Shown here: positions 1 to 5,188 of the stretch, in pieces
Layout of the letters: every line of letters starts with the position of its first letter
Numbering within the stretch: position 1 is the stretch's first letter
Assembly: GCA_003446315.1 (NCBI GenBank)
Contig: DMBA01000345.1
Coordinates: forward strand, 1-5,188
Source of the DNA: Ruminococcus sp.
Lineage (GTDB): Bacteria > Bacillota > Clostridia > Oscillospirales > Ruminococcaceae
Direction: 5' to 3'
DNA: 5,188 bases
Translations under genes and position numbers: made by a program
The notes under the pieces: generated by a model
What the model was told of the DNA's origin: nothing
The model's input: the letters and a program-made list of their open reading frames with translations, nothing else
Databases searched by the model: none

Positions 1-701
1 GGGCATCCCTTTTCACAGGGATGATTGCGCAGCACGCGCATATAGTTGTCCACCAGCGGGTAATTGATCTGAACCCACGGCGGCGTGATCGAATGCCGGT
101 CATCTGCGGAGATCAGCGCAAGGCAATAGGCAAGCTCACGCGGATGATTCATGACCATAAACGACAGCGGTGCATTGGCGCAGATTTTGCCGTCAAAATA
201 CTCTGCAATCAGCTTGACGGCATCGTTGTCCGCAGTATATTCCAGATATGCAAAGAAACCAGAGAACTCCGGCAGCTGATGCAGCAGCAGATACCAGATC
301 TGTTTCAGCGAATCGTCCAGCGCTTCAAATGCCGTGACTTCATCGCAGAACAGCTCAAATGATTTCACGGCATCATCCAGCGGATTGCTGAGAGAATCTG
401 TCTGAAGCCTATCATCTTTCAGAAGCCGGTGATACGGCTTTGCAGGAAACAAAAGCGGCGACAGACAGAGCGTGTCAACATACTGCGCTGACGCACTCTG
501 CGGTATCGCCGCTTCAAGATATTTGAGATCAAAGGCAAGAATATTGTGACCGCCGATAAAGCCGTATTCCTTGACAAATGCAGAAAAATCACTCATAAAG
601 GCAGCATGAAACTGACGCCCGTCAGCATCGACTGCGCCAATATCCAGTATCTGCCCGTTTTCGGGGTTGATCTCTGCATCAAAGAATACGATTGATTTCA
701 T
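1..701 (-). CDS. DEDD-type 3'-5' exonuclease, N-terminal part of a probable exonuclease-helicase fusion (partial, runs off the left edge)
   Basis: I translated this frame by hand. It is open from ATG 701 to the window edge, giving 233 complete codons with no stop. The start MKSIVFFDAEI fits the Exo I motif (D8, E10). GGHNILAFDLKYL fits Exo II (H52, N53, D58). NPLDDAVKSFELF fits Exo III with D110. This points to a DnaQ/RNase T-like fold that removes 3'-terminal nucleotides using two metal ions. The usual catalytic His of the DEDDh type is Asn106 here. Residues 123-233 are not exonuclease; they include ITPPWVQINYPLVDNYMRVL and then C229 and C233, perhaps the start of a zinc site. From memory, similar N termini occur on very large RecQ-type helicases, so a helicase probably follows outside the window; that is inference. 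ATG 701 overlaps the preceding stop as ATGA, which indicates translational coupling. Confidence 0.8.
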   Translation of the reverse strand, partial: MKSIVFFDAEINPENGQILDIGAVDADGRQFHAAFMSDFSAFVKEYGFIGGHNILAFDLKYLEAAIPQSASAQYVDTLCLSPLLFPAKPYHRLLKDDRLQTDSLSNPLDDAVKSFELFCDEVTAFEALDDSLKQIWYLLLHQLPEFSGFFAYLEYTADNDAVKLIAEYFDGKICANAPLSFMVMNHPRELAYCLALISADDRHSITPPWVQINYPLVDNYMRVLRNHPCEKGC

Positions 702-1291
702 TTCTCTGCTTCTCTTTCATGTATAAATGCAATGAGTGTTTCCATGTTATCAAAAATGAATTGCTGCGCATTCTTGTCATACACGGTATATTGCGTCGGA
801 ACACCTTGTTCATTGATAAAGCTTGTTTCCTTCATTCCAAGCATTTCCCCGTTTTGCGTCGGAACCTTTCGTTTTCTTCCGGTGGCGCTTTCTACTTCTT
901 GTAGCAGGCCGACAGAGAGAAGCCAACCGGCTATGTCCGTTCCTTTTAGTTTCTTCATATGTTCATCATCAATTAATTCATTTGCAATACCTGCGACTTT
1001 TGTAGCAGACAGAGCTGTGTTTTGAGGTCGCAGCAGCACAATTTGCTCATGCGTAAGGAAGAACGGTTCCTTTACTGATTTCGGAGGTTTGGGCTGCTTC
1101 TTTCTTTGTATCTCTCCGCCGTTGTCGATCACCTTTTGCAGCACGCCTGAAACATAAAATAAACAACGCGAAATGCGCACTTGATTGACAACATCATCGT
1201 CCCGAACAGGCTGCCCGGAAAGCGGGTCATATCCGTTTGCAAGCGAATCAATATACTGTTTTGCTCTTTGCAAAATTTCAAGATCTGTCAT
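698..1291 (-). CDS. Conserved protein of unknown function, 197 aa, possible winged-helix segment
   Basis: A complete ORF from ATG 1291 to TGA 698. An AAAGG ribosome binding site lies 7 nt upstream (1299-1303), in a purine-rich stretch that supports this start. Residues 1-60 look all-helical (MTDLEILQRAKQYIDSLANG, then VVNQVRISRCLFYVSGVLQKVI). A basic, proline-containing linker KKQPKPPKSVK follows. Residues about 95-150 (ATKVAGIANELI, LKGTDIAGWLLSVGLL, GRKRKVPTQNGEMLGM) resemble a winged-helix layout in which a recognition helix is followed by a basic wing. There is no signal peptide, membrane segment or catalytic motif. I recall similar Firmicute proteins annotated only as hypothetical. Its place between an SNF2 helicase and an exonuclease, overlapping the latter by 4 nt, suggests a DNA-binding or adaptor subunit; this is inference. 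Confidence 0.85.
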   Translation of the reverse strand: MTDLEILQRAKQYIDSLANGYDPLSGQPVRDDDVVNQVRISRCLFYVSGVLQKVIDNGGEIQRKKQPKPPKSVKEPFFLTHEQIVLLRPQNTALSATKVAGIANELIDDEHMKKLKGTDIAGWLLSVGLLQEVESATGRKRKVPTQNGEMLGMKETSFINEQGVPTQYTVYDKNAQQFIFDNMETLIAFIHEREAEK

Positions 1292-1298
1292 AGTGATG

Positions 1299-1310
1299 CC
1301 TTTCTCTTCC
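1299..1310 (-). promoter_or_regulatory. Ribosome binding site of the 197-aa gene
   Basis: On the minus strand this reads GGAAGAGAAAGG. The AAAGG end is 7 nt from ATG 1291. This supports the annotated start and shows the gene is translated independently of the SNF2 gene upstream. Confidence 0.6.
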
Positions 1311-1333
1311 GGTATATAATCTCTTTTTTAGAA

Positions 1334-1367
1334 ATCGACTAAATAAATCCCAATGCTGATAGTCGAT
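1334..1367. repeat. Perfect 8-bp inverted repeat (ATCGACTA / TAGTCGAT) in the spacer between the SNF2 and 197-aa genes
   Basis: The arms are 1334-1341 and 1360-1367, separated by 18 nt. In the minus-strand transcript the hairpin is followed by an A-rich stretch (TTCTAAAAAAGAG), not a U run, so it does not look like an intrinsic terminator of the operon. It could be an operator for a dimeric regulator, or an mRNA hairpin that affects expression of the downstream genes. The remaining 1292-1427 spacer shows no other gene or clear promoter. Confidence 0.45.
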
Positions 1368-1427
1368 GCTGCGCTTCTGGATTTCTTGGCTCAATATTCT
1401 TTGAATTCAGCATGGGTTTCTAGGCCA

Positions 1428-3584
1428 TTAGGAAGCGGTAGAGTTCTTCTTTGCATTGATTCGGTCTATCTCTTCCTTTATGATATTACCAAAGGTACTC
1501 TCATCTATTTCTTTGCTTTCTATCGCAGCTTCAGATTTATCTGCGAATGCATCAAATATTGCCTGCTTATCCTCCAGTAATGCCATAAGCTTCTCATCAA
1601 CTGAATTTTCACAAAGCAACCGGTATACAAGCACATTTCGTGTCTGCCCCATACGATAGGCGCGTGAAATCGCCTGATTCTCAATAGAAGGCTTAAACTG
1701 CGGTTCACATAGAACAACAACACTTGCTGATTGAATATTCAGGCCGGTTCCGCCTGATTGTATTTGCGCTACCAGAACAGTTCCAGGCGGAGCTTGATCA
1801 AATTCATCTATGATTTCCTGCCTGCGTTGTGGTGTAACAGAACCGTTGATAGGATTCGTACAGCGGGAACCAAGAAGCAAAGTGATTTTTCGTATGGTGT
1901 CCAGAAAAAATGAAAAAACGATCACCTTTCGTCCGTCTGCTTCAGCTTCCTCAACCAACTCCAACAACCGTGCGGCCTTTGATGAGTATTTGAGATCATC
2001 GACATTCCATGATACGCGCCTAGATTCAGCGTAGTTTCTCGCAAGAACCGCCTGCACGTAAATTGCCTCTTCGGTGCGGTTCATCATACACCATTCCTTG
2101 CTTTCAATCAGTTCCGGCAGTTCTGTTAGCACATCTTCGCGTTTTCTGCGATAATAAACAGGTGAAACACTTTTCCTGAACTGAGGCGCAGATGCCATGA
2201 AAGTCATACCCTTGATCTTCGCTGCAACTTGAGGTTGAAGAACATTGATTAGCGTGACCATCTCATCAACCTTGTTTTCTAAAGCGGTACCAGTCATAAA
2301 CAACAATCGCTCAGCATGTTCACTAATGTTTTTTACGTTCACTGTTCTTTGTGCTTCCGGATTTTTAATATAATGCGCTTCATCTACTACCAGCAAAGAA
2401 AACTTAAACGCATCCGGAATTCTGCAATAAGCAGTCGTTTCATATGTAGTTACTGCCACTCCGCCGGTATCCAGCCATGACTGAAATGCAGATCTTCTTG
2501 TTCCACCATGAACTTTTGTTACTGTCAGTTTACTCATTTTTCTGATTTCCCTACACCAATTCGTAATGACACTGGCTGGACACACAACCAGAAAGTGCGT
2601 AGCACCAGTGTTTTTGAGAGAAACCATAACTGCAATCGCCTGCACGGTTTTACCAAGGCCCATTTCATCGCCCAGCAACACTCGTTCCTGATGGAGTATA
2701 TATTTAACGCCCCATTCCTGATATCGGCGCAGTTCACAAAGCAACCCATCTGGGAAATAGCATTCATCCTGAATTTCGCGGGCAAGATCTTCCGGTAACC
2801 CATATAAGGCATCATCATTTCCAAGTATACCAGGATTGATCTCTTCAAGAATATTAATGAACTGGATAGAATTTGCAGTAAAGTCATTCCACGCATCATC
2901 AAGAGGGCAATTCTGAACTGTTTGTATCTCATTTAATAAAGAACTAGCTTCATTCCCGTATGTACTGATTTTTAGCTCAGTCAATAGGCAATAAGTTTCC
3001 ATAGCCTTATGTTTGTTTGCCTTTGATGAGAACAACCATTTCAGTTTTCCATTTACCGCTTCAATATCAGATATAGCGGACAGTATTGTGGATCGATTAG
3101 TATTTAAGAGTTGCTGTACGGACTTAATAAGGGGCTGCAACAACTTTAACCGATAGATGGATAAAATGAGTTCAGAAGATTCCTTACTTTTGTTGTCTGT
3201 GCTGAGATGTATCTTGCAGCCTTTTCTGGCTTGGGCAGTCATATCATCGACAATTCGTTTGATAGAATAAGCCGCATCTTCGCTGACACCATAAACAGAG
3301 GAAATAGAATGTACCGAAGCAGATGCTATATCAGCAATTGTTCTATAACCGTTGTCCCGAAGCGCCTTAACACGGAATGATCGCTTTCCTCTGTTGTTGA
3401 TCTCTTCAATAGGAATATCCTGTAGAATATCTAACACGCTTTGCGCAACGAGCTGATTTGAATGCTTCTTGATCATGTCACGGTAGGTTTGCGTGACAGT
3501 CAGTACTGCATCTAGTTGACTGAGCAGCTGACTGTGTTCGTTAATTAGTGATTTTGCGTCACTAACGCCAAACGGTCTTGCCAT
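1428..3584 (-). CDS. SNF2-family DNA helicase/translocase with N-terminal helix-hairpin-helix region (718 aa)
   Basis: This is an intact double-stranded-DNA translocase of superfamily 2. Positions count from the ATG at 3584, which sits 6 nt after the perfect AGGAGGTG; an in-frame GTG at 3593 lies inside that site and is unlikely to start translation. Residues about 53-112 (IPIEEINNRGKRSFRVKAL, DNGYRTIADI, SSVYGVSEDAAYSIKRI) look like paired helix-hairpin-helix DNA-binding motifs. A helical linker runs to about 270. The ATPase core has LRRYQEWGVKYIL (285-297), Walker A GDEMGLGKT (305-313), DEAH (401-404), motif III MTGTALEN (430-437), motif V GGTGLNIQSA (611-620) and motif VI QAISRAYRMGQ (637-647), so both RecA lobes are complete. 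The C terminus is charged and short. No nuclease domain is visible, so a partner such as the exonuclease encoded downstream could supply the cut; that is inference. It starts 55 nt after the broken helicase upstream. Confidence 0.95.
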   Translation of the reverse strand: MARPFGVSDAKSLINEHSQLLSQLDAVLTVTQTYRDMIKKHSNQLVAQSVLDILQDIPIEEINNRGKRSFRVKALRDNGYRTIADIASASVHSISSVYGVSEDAAYSIKRIVDDMTAQARKGCKIHLSTDNKSKESSELILSIYRLKLLQPLIKSVQQLLNTNRSTILSAISDIEAVNGKLKWLFSSKANKHKAMETYCLLTELKISTYGNEASSLLNEIQTVQNCPLDDAWNDFTANSIQFINILEEINPGILGNDDALYGLPEDLAREIQDECYFPDGLLCELRRYQEWGVKYILHQERVLLGDEMGLGKTVQAIAVMVSLKNTGATHFLVVCPASVITNWCREIRKMSKLTVTKVHGGTRRSAFQSWLDTGGVAVTTYETTAYCRIPDAFKFSLLVVDEAHYIKNPEAQRTVNVKNISEHAERLLFMTGTALENKVDEMVTLINVLQPQVAAKIKGMTFMASAPQFRKSVSPVYYRRKREDVLTELPELIESKEWCMMNRTEEAIYVQAVLARNYAESRRVSWNVDDLKYSSKAARLLELVEEAEADGRKVIVFSFFLDTIRKITLLLGSRCTNPINGSVTPQRRQEIIDEFDQAPPGTVLVAQIQSGGTGLNIQSASVVVLCEPQFKPSIENQAISRAYRMGQTRNVLVYRLLCENSVDEKLMALLEDKQAIFDAFADKSEAAIESKEIDESTFGNIIKEEIDRINAKKNSTAS

Positions 3585-3590
3585 GAAAGA

Positions 3591-3598
3591 CACCTCCT
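3591..3598 (-). promoter_or_regulatory. Strong Shine-Dalgarno AGGAGGTG that fixes the SNF2 start at ATG 3584
   Basis: On the minus strand the sequence is AGGAGGTG, then TCTTTC, then ATG at 3584-3582. The upstream in-frame GTG (3593-3591) is the last three bases of this site and would be covered by the 16S anti-SD pairing. The downstream ATG has 8 nt spacing from AGGAGG, so the protein is 718 rather than 721 residues. Confidence 0.85.
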
Positions 3599-3639
3599 GT
3601 CATGATTTAAGCATAAGTCTCGTTCGATCTTATTCGATA

Positions 3640-4297
3640 CTATTTCAGAAAACAAGAAACGGTGCCATAATTTGAGATATAAACACCTTTCTGTGCTCTG
3701 GTAAGTGCGACATAGAGTAAGCATCGCTCAGCGGTCATGGTTTCCATCTCGCTGATTTTATCTGTGCGGTCAATCGCAGTATCCAGCGGAACAATATGCT
3801 CATTGACACTGACGATGAACACATACGGAAACTCCAAGCCTTTTACGCGATGCATAGTGGCAAGCCGCAAGCCGTCAATATTTCGGTCATCAATCCGGTC
3901 TTGCTGAATCGAATACGACTGATACCCTTGATCCGTCAGTACATCCTGGAAGCCGTCACGAATCTTCTTTATTCTGGCGGCAATGCAGATATCCTTCATC
4001 GGGACACCTGCGCTATTCAGCCGCTTGATCTGAGCCAAAACCTGCGTGTACTGATCGTTTTCGTCTGTGCAAGTCAGAATTACAGGCTTTTCTCCATGTG
4101 TCAGAGAACGGCAACGGTCTCCGGAATCATCTGCGCCGTCCAGATCGTCAAACGGAATACCTTTCAGGATAGCAAATGCAGCAGTTCGGATCTCCTCAGT
4201 TGTGCGGTAGTTTACGCGAAGCATTTTGCTGCGGCCCCCTGATTGAGATGCCGCACTGCGACAGCACTGTTCGATTCTTGTAGATATGCTGATGCGC
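3640..4297 (-). pseudogene. C-terminal remnant of a UvrD-like superfamily 1 helicase (second half of the chimera)
   Basis: From 4297 to about 4235 the UvrD sequence is hidden in a different frame from the surrounding ORF: AHQHIYKNRTVLSQCGISIR matches the family's motif III region (GDxHQRIYxN...LSQCGIxIRGRS). At the G run 4235-4239 the frame shifts and continues as GRSKMLRVNYRTTEEIR, FDDLDGADDSG, then LATMHRVKGLEFPYVFIVSV (motif V) and AERCLLYVALTRAQKGVYIS (motif VI, with the Arg of LTRA). It ends at NYGTVSCFLK, like the C terminus of intact relatives that end near GxxSxFL, so only the N-terminal half is missing (Walker A, motif II). Without its own Walker A, start codon or ribosome binding site it cannot be an active UvrD enzyme. 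The original gene probably preceded the SNF2 gene at 3584 directly. Confidence 0.85.
4235..4239 (-). other. Frameshift at a G5 run that restores the UvrD reading frame
   Basis: Upstream of this run the UvrD homology reads ...GISIRG in one frame; downstream it reads GRSKMLRVNY in the next. Removing one G gives the uninterrupted family motif IRGRSKMLRVNYRTT. The site is therefore an apparent +1 insertion in what was a G4 run. It is either a real slippage mutation or a homopolymer sequencing error. Confidence 0.75.
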
Positions 4298-4965
4298 ATA
4301 ATCATTGTATCGGAACGACCGGCAAGCAGTTTTGCAAGCTTTGCACGCTGTGCGGAAGAATCGCCGCGTTCTGCAACACTCTGCGCCTCGTCAATCACGA
4401 TAATATCCCATTCTGCCTTTTCAAGATGAGCGCGATATTCAACATCGCGTTTCAACGTATCTATGGAGATAATCACTTTGTCATAGTAGAAGAACGGATT
4501 GTAATTGGACGGCAGTTGAGAACGAATCTTATGAATGCGGGCAGAATCCAGTCGCACCAGCGGAATGGTAAAGCGGTTCCACATTTCCTTCTGGAACTGC
4601 GTCATCATGCTCTTGGAGGTCACGACAAGGATGCATTTACCTTTTCCACGCAGAATCAGCTCGGACATTAAAATGCCGGCTTCCAGCGTTTTGCCCAGAC
4701 CGACAGCATCAGCAATCAGAATACGCTGCTTGGGCTTACGGAGCGCCTGCTGTGCCGGTTCAAGCTGATACGGCATCAGGTCCATTGCTGCTTTACTGCC
4801 GATATGTAGCTTAGCATCCGTCGGAATCTGCTGCCGCCACTGGCTTTCCAGATACAGCTGTGTTCTGCGGAAGTACGGAGAAGCATCAGGAACCAATGTA
4901 ACTTGTGCAGGATCAACGATTTCAATACGACTGCCTTTTTTCTCATTATCGTCGATTTCAGAAAG

Positions 4966-4969
4966 AAAA
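4966..4969 (-). other. Frameshift at a T run in the SNF2 N terminus
   Basis: The minus strand reads GCT ATT TTC TTT CTG. The homologous protein sequence EAIF-L-SEIDDNEKK needs one more T (ATT TTT CTT TCT GAA). Without it, the start codon at 5066 is disconnected from the Walker A frame. As at the other frameshift, this is a homopolymer change. Confidence 0.7.
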
Positions 4970-5071
4970 TAGCCTCTTTGTCTTTGACAAGCGGAGAAAT
5001 GCCGGTACAGTACAGCTCTTCATCACGAATAATAACGCGCATACTAGGTGCAAAGTGCTTCTTCATAGCAT

Positions 5072-5077
5072 TCTCCT
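5072..5077 (-). promoter_or_regulatory. Ribosome binding site of the SNF2 remnant
   Basis: AGGAGA on the minus strand lies 5 nt before ATG 5066. It supports 5066 as the original start of the SNF2 gene, rather than TTG 4896. Confidence 0.7.
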
Positions 5078-5130
5078 GTATAAATCAATCTTTCATTTCA
5101 CCTGTTGCAATTAATCGAACAGAAAGATGT

Positions 5131-5160
5131 AGTATATAATGAACAATAAATCAGGATCAA
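5131..5160 (-). promoter_or_regulatory. Candidate sigma-A-type promoter for the minus-strand operon
   Basis: The minus strand has TTGATC (plus coordinates 5155-5160) and TATACT (5131-5136), separated by 18 bp. The -10 matches the consensus at 5 of 6 positions and the -35 at 4 of 6. It lies about 65 nt upstream of ATG 5066, leaving a short leader. In AT-rich DNA such matches can arise by chance. Confidence 0.4.
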
Positions 5161-5163
5161 AAG

Positions 5164-5188
5164 ATGAAATTCCGTTACACTTTATCAT
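5164..5188 (+). CDS. Possible start of a divergent plus-strand gene (partial, runs off the right edge)
   Basis: ATG 5164 opens MKFRYTLS and stays open to the window end. AGGA (5153-5156) lies 7 nt upstream, and a perfect TATAAT at 5135-5140 lies 23 nt before the ATG, although no good -35 is at the proper distance. Only eight codons are visible, so no function can be given and the ORF may be chance. Confidence 0.25.

Larger units (their letters stand above)
3640..5066 (-). pseudogene. Chimeric helicase pseudogene: RapA/HepA-like SNF2 N-terminal half joined to a UvrD-like C-terminal half
   Basis: The natural start is ATG 5066, with AGGAGA 5 nt upstream. Translation gives MKKHFAPSMRVIIRDEELYC and GISPLVKDKEAIF, then leaves frame. 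The sense frame resumes one base off as SEIDDNEKKGSRIEIVDPAQ and TLVPDASPYFRRTQLYLES. This indicates loss of one T at 4966-4969; uncorrected, translation would end at 4776 after 96 codons. The second frame carries QRILIADAVGLGKTLEAGIL (Walker A), DEAQ (motif II) and LLAGRSDTMIM, then stops resembling SNF2 just before motif III. It next carries UvrD-like sequence to TAG 3640. An automatic caller may report a 418-aa protein from TTG 4896, but that TTG has no ribosome binding site and is the Leu of TLVPDASP. Adding back the single T would give one 475-aa chimera. Intact SNF2 relatives have a complete second RecA lobe, absent here. The residue run RDEE-LYC also seems to lack about 15 residues. A functional helicase is unlikely; residual expression cannot be excluded. 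Confidence 0.85.

Noticed and set aside
21..362. Plus-strand ORF of 113 codons
   Set aside because: It lies opposite the exonuclease reading frame, which carries clear family motifs; an antisense shadow.
1334..1367. Inverted repeat as a rho-independent terminator
   Set aside because: The stem is short, GC-poor and has a long loop; in the direction of transcription it is followed by A residues, not a U run.
3591..3593. GTG at 3593 as start of the SNF2 gene (721 aa)
   Set aside because: It is part of the AGGAGGTG ribosome binding site; ATG 3584 has correct spacing.
3623..3638. Direct repeat TTCGAT twice, 10 bp apart, between the chimera and the SNF2 gene
   Set aside because: A six-base repeat in a short AT-rich stretch is expected by chance; no promoter or known operator fits.
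3796..4671. Two adjacent plus-strand ORFs of 148 and 142 codons (3796-4242, 4243-4671)
   Set aside because: They are antisense to conserved helicase sequence, have no ribosome binding site and no recognisable domains.
4894..4896. TTG 4896 as a genuine start of a 418-aa helicase
   Set aside because: It has no ribosome binding site, and it is the internal Leu codon of TLVPDASPYF. Upstream DNA continues the homology in the same frame to the frameshift at 4966-4969.
4776..5066. A separate 96-aa protein starting at 5066
   Set aside because: Only the first 37 or so residues are meaningful (SNF2 N terminus). The rest is out-of-frame reading of the SNF2 gene after a frameshift.
1..5188. CRISPR arrays, tRNA/rRNA genes, insertion-sequence ends or attachment sites
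   Set aside because: No regularly spaced repeats, tRNA-like cloverleaf, transposase or terminal inverted repeats were seen. The deletion junction at 4297 has no IS remnant.

Overview
The window is a helicase- and nuclease-rich stretch from a low-to-mid GC Firmicute, most likely a gut-type clostridium of the Ruminococcus/Oscillospiraceae kind. This rests on strong AGGAGG-type ribosome binding sites, the style of the protein families (recalled, not searched) and mixed GC content. All convincing genes lie on the minus strand and read from right to left, with short gaps or overlap, as in one operon.

Layout in transcription order. (1) 5188-5067 is the leader, with a plausible promoter (5131-5160) and a good ribosome binding site. 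(2) 5066-3640 is a broken chimera. Its first part is the N-terminal half of a RapA/HepA-like SNF2 helicase (Walker A and DEAQ box). Its second part is the C-terminal half of a UvrD-like superfamily 1 helicase. The join lies at helicase motif III, the equivalent point in both folds. Frame analysis shows three lesions: a 1-nt loss in a T run near the 5' end, an out-of-frame join near 4297, and an apparent 1-nt gain in a G run (4235-4239) that restores the UvrD frame. A further in-frame loss near the N terminus is likely. (3) 3584-1428 is an intact 718-aa SNF2 helicase with an N-terminal helix-hairpin-helix region; its true start is ATG 3584, not the upstream GTG. (4) 1427-1292 is a spacer with a perfect 8-bp inverted repeat. 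(5) 1291-698 is a 197-aa protein of unknown function with a possible winged-helix segment. (6) 701 to beyond position 1 is the start of a DEDD-type 3'-5' exonuclease, overlapping gene 5 by ATGA; it probably continues into a larger helicase fusion outside the window.

Taken together this looks like a DNA-processing or phage-defence-like operon: two SNF2 motors, a UvrD motor, a small accessory protein and a nuclease. Its two leading helicases have collapsed into one scarred reading frame, while the SNF2/accessory/exonuclease core still appears intact. I could not match it with confidence to a named defence system. The SNF2 gene is more AT-rich in most sampled stretches than the regions on either side, consistent with a mosaic locus.
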